DNA from: Brachypodium distachyon
Lineage: Eukaryota > Streptophyta > Magnoliopsida > Poales > Poaceae
Assembly: GCF_000005505.3 (NCBI RefSeq)
Contig: NC_016134.3
Span: 620,001-684,000 of the forward strand
Length of the DNA: 64,000 bases
Direction: 5' to 3'
This document shows positions 10,881 through 21,945 of this stretch, one piece after another. Both the position numbers and the translations under genes were made by a program. The notes below the pieces were generated by a model, which did no database searches, was not told the DNA's origin, and worked only from the letters and a program-made list of their open reading frames with translations. The first letter of the stretch is position 1. Every line of letters begins with the position of its first letter.

Positions 10881-11424
10881 GTACCTATGCAATCAAAACC
10901 ATCAAATATATATCGGCCAAAAATTTCGGCATGACCTATGCTAAAAAACCAACAAATTTTCTCTACTACGAGCTCGAAACCTGCATAAAAAAACCACCCG
11001 CATATGTACCCCTCGGCACGATGGCCGGCCCCTTCTCCAATGACCCGACACGATGGTCGGGCCCACAATTCACATATAAGATCCATAGCATGTATAGCAT
11101 ATATGACAACATCTAATATATGACAGCACGTATATATGATAGCATCTAATATATGTGTAGCATTTAAAACACCTAAAATGGCATGTATTTCTTCATAGCT
11201 ATACAACAGCATGTATTTCATATAAACAGCAGCATGTATTTCTTCGCAGCTATAAAATTGTACTAATCAACACCTATACAGCAGCAAGATCAATAAACCA
11301 CAGGTATATATCATATAAAATTGTACTAACCAACACCTATGTATTTCTCTCTAGCAAGTTAAGCCCTAACACCTAACCAACAACATGTATATATCATATA
11401 AAACACCTAACTTGCTAACCCTAA

Positions 11425-11660
11425 CTCTAACAATCATCTAATTTCCTAAACCTAACCCTAACAATCATCTAATTTGCTAACCCTAAACCTAACAATAATC
11501 TAATTTGCTAACCCTAACCCTAACAATCATCTAATTTGCTAAATTAACATATATGACAACATCTAATAATCATCTAATATATGACAACAACTAATCCTAA
11601 TTAATTTGCTAATCCTAATTTGCTAACCCTAATTTGCTAACCCTAACCCTAAATTACTCT
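11425..11660. repeat. telomere-like and CTAACC-rich simple repeats in the CACTA element
   Basis: The block has a dozen or so CCCTAA or CCTAA units mixed with the recurring phrase CAATCATCTAATTTGCTAA. It is not a pure telomere array. It lies upstream of the GC-rich first-exon-like region of the accessory gene (11690-11870) and may be part of its leader or an expanded microsatellite. Confidence 0.7.
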
Positions 11661-11929
11661 AACAACAGCAACAGAGGAGAGGGAGGCAGAGGAGCGCGCA
11701 CCTAGGCAGAGGAGGAGGAGGATGGCGTCGAGGGGCGGCGGCGGCGGCGGGCTCGGGCTCGGGCTCGGGGGAGGAGGTCGACGGGCTCGGGGGAGGAGGC
11801 GGTGGCGCGCGGAAATCCGGCAGGGCTTCGCCCGAGGAGGAGGAGCGCCCACAGCTGGTCTGCTAGAGGAAAGCGACGCGCAGGCGAGAAGTAACGGGCT
11901 AGGGTTTCGGCGCTTCGCTTATATACGCC

Positions 11930-12130
11930 CAAGTACATCAGTGGCGGTCGCCTTCCCATGCGACCGTTATTGATGTATGGATGCACATCAGTAACGGGCG
12001 AGCTGCGGTGCGACCGGTACTGAAGATCATCAGTAACGGTCAGGTAAGAAATCGAACGTTACCGATGTATAGATGCACATCAGTAACAGGCAGTTAACCA
12101 GACGACCGTTACTGATGTGCATCTATACTT
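11930..12130. repeat. internal block of CACTA subterminal repeats
   Basis: Copies of CATCAGTAACGG, ACCGTTACTGATG and close variants occur here, 4.3 kb from the left end and 3.6 kb from the right end. Subterminal repeats are normally confined to the termini. The block lies just upstream of the accessory gene, mirroring the position of the right-end array upstream of the transposase gene. Confidence 0.8.
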
Positions 12131-12260
12131 GTTGAGCTTTGTACCAATTTAAATTACAGGAACGTATTTTGTACCAATTTAAATTACAGGAACGTATTTT
12201 GTACCAATTTGTCTAGTATTGTACCAATTTAAATTACAAGAGCTTTGTACCAATTTAACA
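12125..12260. repeat. short tandem repeat (TTTGTACCAATTTAAATTAC units)
   Basis: Four to five imperfect copies of a unit containing TTTGTACCAATTTAAATTAC and AGGAACGTA follow one another directly after the internal subterminal block. No function is apparent. Confidence 0.7.
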
Positions 12261-12459
12261 AAAAAGCGAAAGTTTGATGAATAAATTCATGCATTTTGTC
12301 TAGTATCTGTGCTAAATTTAATTTAAAAAATTCATCACATAAAGCCATGTACTAACATGCATACACAAAAGTACATGGATCACACATAATTTCACTTAGT
12401 ACAAAGTTTGCATTAAGATTCAGTACGAGTACATTTTTACAATATGACTACTAGTGCTT

Positions 12460-14881
12460 CTCCTTCCTTCGGTAAGTCATAACTTGACTCCTCGCAGAAC
12501 TGCTTCTGAGGTAGGGTTTTTGTGGTATTTTCTCGCTCTCGCTCCCATCACTTCTTTTTTCCCTCTCCTTTTCCTCATTAATATTGTGCGTTCCGCTTCT
12601 TCGTCATCTGCGGCAGTCTTCGGATCATGGAAACCTTCGTAGTCTTCTTGTGAAGTAACTTCGTCCACTCCAACAATGCTTCTTTTCCCTCTTCTTACTA
12701 CGACGCGGCTTTTATTTGCCAGGTCGTCTATGTAGAAAACCTGCTTGCATTGTTTAGCAAAGACCCATGGTTTCTCTCTTGCCGGGATTTTTCTCACGTC
12801 AACTTGTTCACGAGGGATCTCAGGAGGTAGCACCATCGTCGTGAACCTGTGACTTTCTTCTTTGTCACCTTTGGTCCATCTTACACAGAACATTGGGATC
12901 TTTGTGATCGAGTACTCCAATTCCCAGATCTCCTCGATAACGCCGAAGAACGCTTTGGTTTTGCTGTTGTCGTCGGTCGCGGTATCAGACGTCATGACTA
13001 CACCACTATTTTGATACGTGCTTTCTCTGGAATGTTCATCAGCAACCCCAACATGCTGTCGCATACATTTTTCTCCACGTGCATGACATCTATGCTATGG
13101 CGGCATTCTAAATGTGTCCAGTACTCCAGGTCCCAGAATACAGACCTCCTTTTCCACACGACGCCTTCAGGTTCCTTATATTTCTTCGCAGCAATCTTCC
13201 CATGGACAACCTCAAGATCGTTCACAATTTCGAGGATTTGCATACCAGACTTCTCCTTCGGCATTGTCCCGTGCTCCGTCTTCCCATTGAACCTTTCCTT
13301 GTCATCCCTCCAAGGGTATTTAGCATCCAACCACTTTCGGTGGCCCATGTAAACAATTTTGGATGAAGCAGGCAACTTCTCCGATGTCGTGTTTCCCCCG
13401 CACTTTGTACAGGCCTTGTACCCATGTGTCACCTGGCATGAAGTATTTCCATTCGCGGGGTAGTCATGCACGCAGGTCAGAAGCACTGCTCTCGTCGTGA
13501 AGTACTCCCTCCTGTTTGCGTCCCAAACCACTCTGCCAAGGTTCCAAAGCTGCTTCAGCTCATCCTTCACTAGCTGCAGATACACATTTAGGTCTGCTCC
13601 CGGCTGCTTTGGACCCTGTATAAGCATGCACATGTGGATGTACTTTCTTTTCATGATTAACCATGGAGGAAGGTTGTAGACAAACAAGATCACTGGCCAT
13701 GTGCTGTGCTTGTTGTTCATGTTTCCGAAAAGATTTATCCTGTCAGTGCTGAAACCGAGCCTCAGGTTTCTGCGCTCTGCCCCGAAATCTTGAAATGCCG
13801 TGTTGAAGTTCCTCCACTAAGTCCCATTGGCAGGGTGTCTTAGGACCCCAGCTTACTCCACACGGTAGTGCCCGTCAGGATCGAATGCAGCCTGCGCCGG
13901 ATCGTGATAGACGAGATACCTCGCATCCTTAACGTTCTACATCCAACGCTCAACTCGGCCACCTGCAGTAAGATACCAGACGGTCTTTGCCGGCCTCCCC
14001 TTCATCACTTCTTCCCCATCGTCTTCGCCAGCTCTGACGTTTTTCTTCTTGTATCTCGATGCACCACATATGTGGCAGCTCTCATGGTTCTCGTACTCTC
14101 CAATGTATACCATGCAGTCCTTTGGACATGAATGATGTTTCATGCAATCTAATCCGAGCGGGCATGTAATCTTCTTCGCCTCGTATGTGCTCTTGAGCAA
14201 CTTGTTTGGCTGTGGAAGAACCAAAGCAAGGTAACTCAACAAGGTCGTGAAGCCCTTATCTGACCAGCATGATGCTGCCTTCAGCCTCAAAAGTTCGAGC
14301 GTCACTTCGAGCACGTTGTTTTCTTCACCAGCTCCATCATACAAGGGTGTGTTTGCGTCCTCCAACAATATTTTGAACTAAGCAGACTCTGCCTCATCTT
14401 CGGGGTCCTCCAGCTGGTCCCGTAGGTACGGGTCATCTAGCATTTCGTCAATCCTGCCACGTGGATCTCCTTCACCTTCCATATTAACCTCCTCATCGAC
14501 CCTTGTTTCTTCCTCGGAATCATTCGCCAGATCATACCGCAGGACATCATCATCTTCGCTACCGCTACCGACATCAACCGCATCCTCCCCGTGACAAGTC
14601 CAACGAGAATAACCTTCCACAAAATCCGATGCCAGCACGTGCATCTAAACATCTTCAGGCTTCATCATGCATGCGTTTCCACATTTGCGGCATGGACAAC
14701 GGATCATCAAAAGTCCTTTTCGTTCCATATCACCTTTCATGACTCCAAAAAAAACCGTCCATTCGGTTATCCATCGAGCATTGATTCTTTCCTTGGCGTA
14801 CATCCAATAACGGTCCTTCGATCTACAACACAATACACAAGAAAACAAACAAAACAAAATAGTTAGCCTAATCATTGACAA
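12460..14881 (-). pseudogene. TNP2-type CACTA transposase, internally deleted
   Basis: In minus-strand order the sequence shows a transposase-associated domain (DRYWMYAKERINARWITEW and CPCRKCGNACMM, about 14820-14660), an acidic linker, a Transposase_21 region (FTTLLSYLALVLPQPNKLL, CPLGLDCMKHHSCPKDCMVY, SCHICGASRY), a further part (GPKQPGADLNVYLQLVKDEL, ECRHSIDVMHVEKNVCDSML) and finally a DUF4216 tail (KTKAFFGVIEEIWELEYS). In-frame stops separate the first blocks (near 14643 and 14380). Around 13000-13060 the catalytic part is joined out of frame to the DUF4216 tail, so the region normally between them is missing. The protein is therefore inactive. Confidence 0.9.
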
Positions 14882-14959
14882 GGGGATTAAGGTGTTAATT
14901 AATCGAAGCTAACTAAAAAATTGAAATTAGAGATATTCGGAGAGAAATTGGAGGCCGGC

Positions 14960-15330
14960 GAGAAAGATCGGGAGGGAGAGAGAGCTCGCAAGCGAGAGGG
15001 AAGTTCCAGGCGACGACGAGGAGGCCGCATTTTGGCCGGCGGCCGCGGAGCTCAAAAATTTGAAATTGGGAAACTTCGGAGAGAAATTGGAGCCCGGCGA
15101 GAGAGATCGGGAGGGAGAGGGAAGCTTCGGGGTCGAGAATCAGAGCTCGCCGGCCGCCGGAGCTCCAAAAATGGAGCTCGGCGGCCATGGCTGGAGGCGG
15201 CGCCGCCGGCGCGGGTGGGGGGGGGGGGGTTGGAGAGAGGAGGAAGGGGGAGGGAGGAGGGGCTACCTGGGGGGCTCGCCGGTGGCCATGGCGCCGTCGA
15301 GCAGCACCTCGCCGTCGCCGGAAGTGAAGG
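14960..15330. other. GC-rich leader of the CACTA transposase gene
   Basis: A purine-rich, GC-rich stretch with two similar blocks around GAGAAATTGGAG at 14941 and 15082, and a G-run of about 12 at 15217-15229. It lies between the right subterminal array and the transposase and probably holds its promoter and 5' exon. No conserved protein is visible. Confidence 0.5.
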
Positions 15331-15394
15331 GGCCGCAGCTGGTCCGTTACGACACGCGGCGCAACCAGCTGCGGCTCTGCCCAGTCTAATTAAA

Positions 15395-15720
15395 CCGCGA
15401 CGATTATCAGTGTCGGGTTCGGGCGACCGTTATTGATAATCGTGGGCACATCAGTAATGGTCGCACTAGGATGACCGTTACCGATGAATTGTTCATCAGT
15501 GGCGGTCGCTTCTTAACCGACCGCCACTGATGTAACTCGCGAGCTATGATTGTTCATCAGTGGCGGTCGACTCGCGCGACCGTCACTGATGTATGGCTGG
15601 GCGGGGACGGACAGAGCCCGCTCTGTTCATCAGTAACGGTCGCGGCCGCGACCGACACTGATGTTGTTCATCAGTCACGGTCGCGCCAGACCCGTTACTG
15701 ATGTTCCGTTGCATATAGAC
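15395..15720. repeat. right subterminal repeats of the CACTA element
   Basis: Copies of CATCAGTGGCGGTCG, ACCGTTACTGATG and variants in alternating orientation cover this stretch up to the right terminal repeat. They match the left array and the internal block. Confidence 0.85.
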
Positions 15721-15738
15721 CGTTTTGTAGCAGTGATA

Positions 15739-16340
15739 TCTTGATCAGTAAACCAATTAATGGTCCTTCTATCTATTTGTCTCCCTCTACAAGCGATCCC
15801 CTCTCCTCCCTACTGATGTGCATCGGCCAGTTGGCTACTTTTCTTAGATAAGCTAGTGACACGAGTGAAATCTAGGATACCTACTTACCTGCTACTACCC
15901 GCTACACCCGTGCATCAGGTTAAGAATGAGAGGTGACAGGAATTTCATCGTCCCAACTTGGTCAACTATGCGATATATCATTTTCTTCATTATGCATAAG
16001 TACATGACCCATTCTTGGTTCTTTCCAACACTAGTATCCAAAGTTTCCTTCACCATTTTCTCCTCCGGCTTTGCTCGACGAGTTCCAAATATAACTAGGC
16101 ATGGAAGGGTATTAGGGACTCCTTTTTTCTGCAATAGTGGAAACCTCATTGAGCAGAGAAGTAGGTCTGTTCTCTCAAAATCAACTTGGATGTCTTGTCA
16201 TCAAGAGAACCGTTATAACTTGTGCCCGACTTCCGGGCAAGAATTCTCAAACAAAAAAGGTCACTCGGCACAACTGTTACCACAGCCTAAGCTGAAAAAC
16301 AGTCAAGAAACACCTCCCATCTACAATTTCAAATTTGATT
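15739..16340 (+). ncRNA. predicted PHAS precursor 4 (miR2118 site 15921-15942), promoter split by CACTA
   Basis: The site carries AAGAATGAGAGGTGACAGGA and lies 186 bp to the right of the CACTA end. Predicted cleavage is between 15932 and 15933. Joining the two sides of the transposon gives a TATA-containing stretch that resembles precursor 5 (CCAAATTATA next to TCTTGATCAG, against CCAAACTATATA next to TCTTGATAAAACC). The transposon thus appears to sit in the old TATA region, so this unit may be silent or use a different start. The downstream extent is unknown. Confidence 0.6.
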
Positions 16341-16689
16341 TATGATACTCAAATCCTATACCACCATGTGAAGCACAAAAGGTTCTTGCCTTGTATCCTA
16401 AAATGTTGTGTTTGTAGAAAATGTTTGGAGAATTAAATCAAATTTGTAGCTTAACTTATTAATCATAGAGTTAAACTCCGGTTAGCTAGGTTGGATGGAC
16501 CTACTGAATGATTTATATTTTTTCTGAATCCATCACATATAGTTCCAGACTGTTGATAAATCGTACAAGTAATATATGGGAGCATGTACTATCACTATAG
16601 CTAGTAACGTCTTTGAATCATCTTAACTCTCATGTACGTACCCGGCCGTTTCCAAACTATATATAGGTCTTGATAAAACCAGCCAGCCT

Positions 16690-17290
16690 CCCATCGATCT
16701 GTCTCCTTTCTATATATGACCCTGGTTCTCCTCTACTGGTGCATCCAAGTAGGCACATAATGATATCTAGGTTCTTGTTTCTTCTTGATATGTACCATCC
16801 TCTCTGATCTTCAACCGCTATCACTTACATCCACATCTAAGCTAGGAATGAGAGGTTCCAGGAAGACAGTAAGCCGAGTAATCTGAGCTTTAGGGAAACA
16901 CCACATTGGGCGACATGCAAATTTCAGGAATGCTTCACCGGGTTCTATACCTCTGTCTACGTCTGAACTGATTGGTTATCTGACGGTTGTACTCCGTGTA
17001 ACTTCAAGTGGAGAATGCAGCACAGACAACGTGGCGTAAGGCACGACGCATGCGCACAGCACAACAAAGGCGCATTGCGGCGAAGGACGGCGTCGTGGCC
17101 AAACTTCGACCGCGAAGAGGTGGCCCTGTTTATGAGGAAAACTAGGCCGAAAAACCGAACACGAGAAACACAGAAAAGAAAAGGCGCAGGTTTTTTTTTT
17201 TTGAGAGAAGAGTTTTAGAATCACGTGTTTCAGTTCATGAAGTGCACTTGCTCGTGGCGCCGCATGCCGCCCGTCGCCTGCCGCCACACG
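16690..17290 (+). ncRNA. predicted 21-nt PHAS precursor 5 (miR2118 site 16843-16864)
   Basis: The site carries TAGGAATGAGAGGTTCCAGG. A TATA box TATATATA lies at 16659-16665. Predicted cleavage is between 16854 and 16855. The sequence after the site (AGCCGAG, CTGAGCTTTAGG) matches precursor 7 for about 90 nt. The match resumes at about 17230 (CAGTTCATGAAGTGCACT), so some 300 bp in between are specific to this copy. Confidence 0.68.
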
Positions 17291-18400
17291 CCAGCCTCGT
17301 CCGTCTCGACCTGCCTACTCCCGCCGACCGCTGATGCTCGCCTACTAGTTTTCTTGTGTGCTTGTTTGTTCTCAGTAAGTTTCATCTTTGCTTGGTCGTG
17401 ATATTTTCTGTTGTTTGTGTCTGTGTACGTAATTTTAAACTGTGGAGTTCCTTCAGCAGACTTTTGTGCTATTCACTGAATTACGATGTCCTGCATTTTT
17501 TTTAGGTAAGAGATGGTCGATACCCGTCATTCGATTAGAAAAAGAAGCATCGTACAAGGGGATTCAAGACGGATCCCGAAAAAACGGAAAAGAAGAAAGA
17601 AAGGAAAAGGGGAACCGGGCAGCCTAATCTCCCGGATCGGCGGAGCGCACGCACGAATACGACCAAATCAGGAGAGCCGCCTCCAAGGGGGTTGAGCCAC
17701 GCTCCTAAAAATTAGGCTTGTAGTGGCTTTTGCTTTTGGTTTTCGGTCAGAAATCGATATTTTTAATTTGTCATCTTCTATGCACCGTCAAACTGAGGTT
17801 CCCAAACCAAGATATGTCCATGAAGCTAGCTTCTCAGCATTGGATTGCAATTCTGCATACCAATACGGAGTATATCATTAGATTTCATATCTTCATTGTC
17901 ATTGCACTTCTTGCTGGAATGCTGGAGGGACAACAGAGTTGGTTTACTTGATCGTCACCTGATTCTGTACGATTTGAGGATATTACTCAGAAACAGAGTG
18001 CAGGTAGATGCACAAGAGCCGACATTAGGCGGCACCTTGCCGATGTTACATATTCAGTGCTCTCATGCTGCAATCCAAACACCTCCTAAGTCCTAAGAGA
18101 CCAAAAATAGGTGCAGTGTGTAGTTTTGTCTAGACTTTTCTTCTGGCCCTACAAATCATCTTTACTCAATTTTAATAGCTTCCATGTGAGGAGATGGTTG
18201 GGTCAATAATTGCTTTTTCCTCGCTAGATTTTTCTTAGCACCACCATGCATGCTCCATGGATAAGAACTTTTCATAGGCTGCACGTGCTCTAACACAATC
18301 ATGTGTTGTACAAATTTTCCATCGACATCAGGTCAGAATTCCACCCACCACGTTCAATTCCACACAACATATCTTCGCAAAAGCAGTCTCTCTCTCGTCT
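17291..18400. other. no gene recognised
   Basis: A GC-rich part at 17270-17340 followed by AT-rich DNA. It could hold the distal part of precursor 5 or a decayed insertion. Two short basic open frames near 17442-17695 have no recognisable family. Confidence 0.4.
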
Positions 18401-18434
18401 CATGGCTATATAAACAATCCTCTGATCTACTAGC

Positions 18435-18790
18435 TAGCTAGTTTGGTATGAGATGAACTTTCTTCCTCTTTGATCTTCTCATCTGAATGTCTGATGCCCC
18501 AGTCACATTACACTACGCATAGTAGAGATGAGAGGCCTCAGGAACTACTCCTTGTCTTATCAAAAGTTTTAAACGTGTTCCCTGCCTAATGCTCAGACCA
18601 ACAGAACGCATGTCAACTGACATGAGTATTTTGTGGATGAAAGCACATTGCAAGGACAGTCCAGCAGAAACATGTCTAGTCGCCGCACCTCTGACGACCG
18701 GTTGTGACTTCCTCTACTGCTCCTCTACGGCTCTCTTTCATCCCCGCTCGACCACCCTGTCAAGCCGCCGCCATCCAAGCATCTGTCCTA
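18435..18790 (+). ncRNA. predicted 21-nt PHAS precursor 6 (miR2118 site 18523-18544)
   Basis: The site carries GAGATGAGAGGCCTCAGGAA. A good TATA box, CTATATAAA, lies at 18406-18413. Predicted cleavage is between 18534 and 18535. The unit is cut short at about 18797 by a Mutator-like element. Confidence 0.65.
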
Positions 18791-18797
18791 AATTTTT

Positions 18798-19751
18798 GAG
18801 TAAGTTTTACAAAACCACACCTTTTGAGACTAAGGTTTTATCCAGACATAACTCTAGGGGTTCGCAACGGAAAACCACGACTTCAGGGGTAATATTTTGA
18901 CAGCGAAACTGTCGGGTTTGGTCCACGTGTAAGGTCTGATGTGGCAGTTTCTTGCAAATACATTTATCAACCAGCCCCCTAGCTTCCTTTACATTCTTGT
19001 TATGAATCCCTAGAGCGTCCCGTGACCATCTTCCTCGTCTCCGGCAAGGTTCGCCGCCGCGCCCTCTGACATCCATGGCGCCCATCCGTTGGCTGCCGTC
19101 CCTCATCCCCAGGAACCCGACGAAGCCCTCGACCGGAGCCGCCGAGCCCTGGAGTGCCCCCGCGCCGCTCGTCTTCCCCGGCGGCCGTGCCTCACCGCCG
19201 TGAGCCTCCTTCGAGCCGTCCCTCGCCCAACCGCCGCCTCCAGGAGATCCTTCTCAGCCTCGCGCATCTCCAAACGGCATCTACTCGAAGAATCGGCCAC
19301 CGGAGCCTCCCCGACGCCGCTGTTCTTCTTCGACTCCGGGGGGATCCGCGCCTCCGCCGTCGCCACTGCGCACCGCCGAGCGGGCTCCTTCCTCCTGATA
19401 TCTCTCTCTCCTCCGTCTCCCCGCGTAGCCGTAGACGTCACCGCCGCTCTCCGGCGAGCCCCGCCGCCGCCCCCATCCTCCAGGGAAGAAGCGGTTCAGC
19501 TCGTGGCTGAAAGAAAAAGGATAAGAGGGTCCAGGGAAAAAGGAAGAAGCCGAGGGGTTCAGTGAAAAAACCACAAGAGAGCTTACATGTGGCCTCGACG
19601 TGTCACCTTCGTTGTCAAAATCGCTAATCCGTTAGAATTAGGGTTTTTTTAAATAATTAATCCTGAAGTTTTGGTTTTCTGTTACGAACGGCTAGAGTTG
19701 TGGCTGACTGAAACTCTAGCCTCAAAATATGTGGTTTTGTGAAATTTACTC
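18798..19751. mobile_element. Mutator-like element 2, non-autonomous, about 954 bp
   Basis: The left arm (18798 to about 18905) and the right arm (about 19625-19751) are inverted copies: GAGTAAGTTTTACAAAACC against GGTTTTGTGAAATTTACTC, and ACTTCAGGGG against CCTGAAGTTT. The interior is GC-rich and includes a short frame starting MAPIRWLPSLIPRNPTKPST at 19076, possibly captured host sequence. No transposase is present. A clear 9-bp target duplication could not be found, so the exact ends or later decay are uncertain. Confidence 0.7.
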
Positions 19752-20029
19752 CACGTCTTCTTTGCATGAGCTCGATCCGGCGAGGAAAAGAACTGTCCAA
19801 ATCTTCTTTGCATGTATCTTTGCTTTTGTCACATGCTTTTTTTTATGCAAGGGCAGGAGCTCGCCATTTCATTAAGCAAGGGGAAACTGTACAGAGACCG
19901 GCAAAGGCTGAAATCAGATAAGAAATGACAAGAGTTCCACATATAGCTAGGCATGGAGTTTAGGATTGTTTTAGATATAATGATATCTTGGATATTGTTT
20001 GTTCTAGATATATATATGTTGCATCTCCT

Positions 20030-20460
20030 CTTCGACAACTGCTGTCAATTATATCCACAATCCACATCTAGCTTTTTTTAGGGGCAATCCACATCTAGCT
20101 AGGAATGAGAGGTTACAGGAGGACAGTGAGCCGAGTTTGTCTGAGCTTTAGGAAAATACCATGCTGGGTGACCCACAAGTTTGGGAAACACTGTACGTGT
20201 TTGTCCTTATCCTGAGCCATTATGCATGGGTTAGGTTTCAGCTCATGAACTGCACTCGCTCGTGGGCCGGAGACCGTGAAGCCCACAATTTCTACGTCTA
20301 ACTGGGCCGTCAAGAATACCTACCAGATCCAACTCCATGTATTTTGTCATGTGGGCTGGGGCAACCGATCCCCAAAATTCTTCTCAGCCCAGAATCCTCC
20401 ACCATCTCAAGCTTGCGCCATATGGGGTGATGTATTTTCTTTCGAAACCGCTATTGGATA
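20030..20460 (+). ncRNA. predicted 21-nt PHAS precursor 7 (miR2118 site 20100-20121)
   Basis: The site carries TAGGAATGAGAGGTTACAGG. A TATA-like TATATATATG lies at 20009-20018, about 85 nt upstream. Predicted cleavage is between 20111 and 20112. The downstream DNA is homologous to precursor 5 and ends in a region (20220-20280) that shares CAGTTCATGAA with TGCACT and GCTCGTGG. Confidence 0.68.
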
Positions 20461-21300
20461 AGTTGGTAGCTTGATATCTTTGATCAAGCCAAGCTCTTTA
20501 ATCTTGCTATTTTGATCAGAAAAGGGAACTGTCATCATATCCCACTTTGCACGTGTTACTCAAAAATATTTATCGTATATGTAACTTCTAAAGGGACGGT
20601 ATATATGTATAAATTATTATAGAAAGGAATAAGATTCCTTTTGAAAAATAGTAGCAATGAACGAATAAAAATCACGCGTGGAACTGGTTAGAGGAGCATC
20701 TGATCGAATATTCATGTGCCCTTGTTCAGCTTATTTTGGATTATTGTAAAAGTCGATTAATCCATTTACCTACAACAGCAGAGGACGAATTCATTTCCTA
20801 GTAAACTAACACACAAAAAAGATCAAAATAATCAACATTTATGCCGAATAAGCTACATTATGTACCAGCTGCTCTCTCTATATACTTTCTTATTCTTTCT
20901 CCATATTTAGAGGGAATCCATATATAATTAGTGACCCATCACCAGATGGCCGGTTACATTTGGGCAGGCAGGTTCTATTCTGGTAAAATAACGCAAAAAA
21001 GGGTTATATTATTAGCAAGAGGTTCCAACTTCCAAATACTAGCTAACTAGCTTTTTGTACAAGTGTCTAAATTTTTAGATCTGGACTCCCAACTTAATTC
21101 AAGTAATCATGGTTTACTTTCCAGTTGCAGTTTCTTTAACGAAGGCAACAGCTTTGTCTTCCTCATTGATAAAGCAAGATTACAGTTGTGTCTGGAGTGA
21201 GTGCTCCGTGGAATTGGCCTTCGCTGAAGGCCGTTGTGCAAGGGCTCCATACAGAGTAGAGCAACCCGTGCAGAAGGCCAGAGGCTTTCAGATTTTCAAG
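20461..21300. other. no gene recognised
   Basis: AT-rich spacer between predicted precursors. Nothing beyond short chance open frames was seen. Confidence 0.4.
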
Positions 21301-21945
21301 AAAAATAAATTACCAAATCATATCCTAAATTGTTGTGCTCTCTCCGTCCAATAAAAGATGTCTCAAGTTTTTCAAAATTTGGATATCTAGAGATGACTTA
21401 GTGTATAGATGCATTTAAATTTAATCAAATTTAAGATATTTTTTATTGGACGGGGAAGTAGTATACATGGACAAGAGATTGAGAATGAGCCGACACATGG
21501 ATATACTCCCGTGGAAGAGAATTAATTAGGCGTCTCGTCCATGCATCTATGCTGAACTTTGTTTCGTGAAAGGACTTCCCCTTGCCCTCCAGGTTTTGTA
21601 CTGCTAGTGAAGGAATATACTATTAGGTGGAGCTGTTGTCTTCTTGACCCACTGCATTGATGATTCTAGGTAAATAAAAAATTCAATATGTCTTCGTGTT
21701 ATTGTTGGAAATTGAACAAGTTACGGTTGGTTGTATATTTTACGCTGAGATCCCATGTTTTGCTTATGAGAGCTGTTTGCTCTGAATTGCCGGTAAGAAT
21801 TAATCCCATCTGTTATCGTGAATTAGTGTGAAATGAAGTGCCCAGTTCTAGACAAGCTAGTAGGTGCCACTGCACTAGTTAGATACTGATAATGATCCCC
21901 ACATGTAGTTAGCTGAATCTAATAGTCCTACATCGAAGTGCGACA
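21300..21945. repeat. duplicated segment, copy A (partner 23345-23930)
   Basis: The sequence AAATAAATTACCAAATCATA, GAGATTGAGAATGAGCCGAC, CGTGAAAGGACTTCCCCTTG, TATACTATTAGGTGGAG and the final CTAATAGTCCTACATCGA recurs at 23345-23930 at high identity. Copy A contains a Stowaway MITE and is interrupted at its right end by a solo LTR; copy B has neither. Confidence 0.85.
21338..21458. mobile_element. Stowaway MITE in duplication copy A
   Basis: The ends are CTCTCTCCGTCCAATAAAAG and TTTTATTGGACGGGG in inverted orientation, typical of grass Stowaway elements. The matching position in copy B (about 23381) has no insert. Confidence 0.8.

Larger units (their letters stand above)
7666..15735. mobile_element. 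CACTA (En/Spm-type) DNA transposon, 8,070 bp
   Basis: The left end starts CACTACTACAAAAAGG and the right end finishes CCGTTTTGTAGCAGTG, the classic CACTA terminal inverted repeat. A 3-bp duplication ATA flanks it at 7663-7665 and 15736-15738. Next to both ends are arrays of a subterminal motif around CATCAGTAACGGTCG in both orientations. On the minus strand it carries a TNP2-type transposase relic, a second protein (TNPA-like) and a Ulp1-like protease segment. Stop codons and an internal deletion in the transposase argue that it is no longer autonomous. Confidence 0.95.

Noticed and set aside
9217..10944. Several plus-strand open frames of 90-210 codons within the CACTA element
   Set aside because: They are mirror frames of the minus-strand transposon proteins, whose motifs are recognisable.
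11425..11660. A chromosome end or true telomere
   Set aside because: The CCCTAA units are few, mixed with other sequence and lie inside a transposon.
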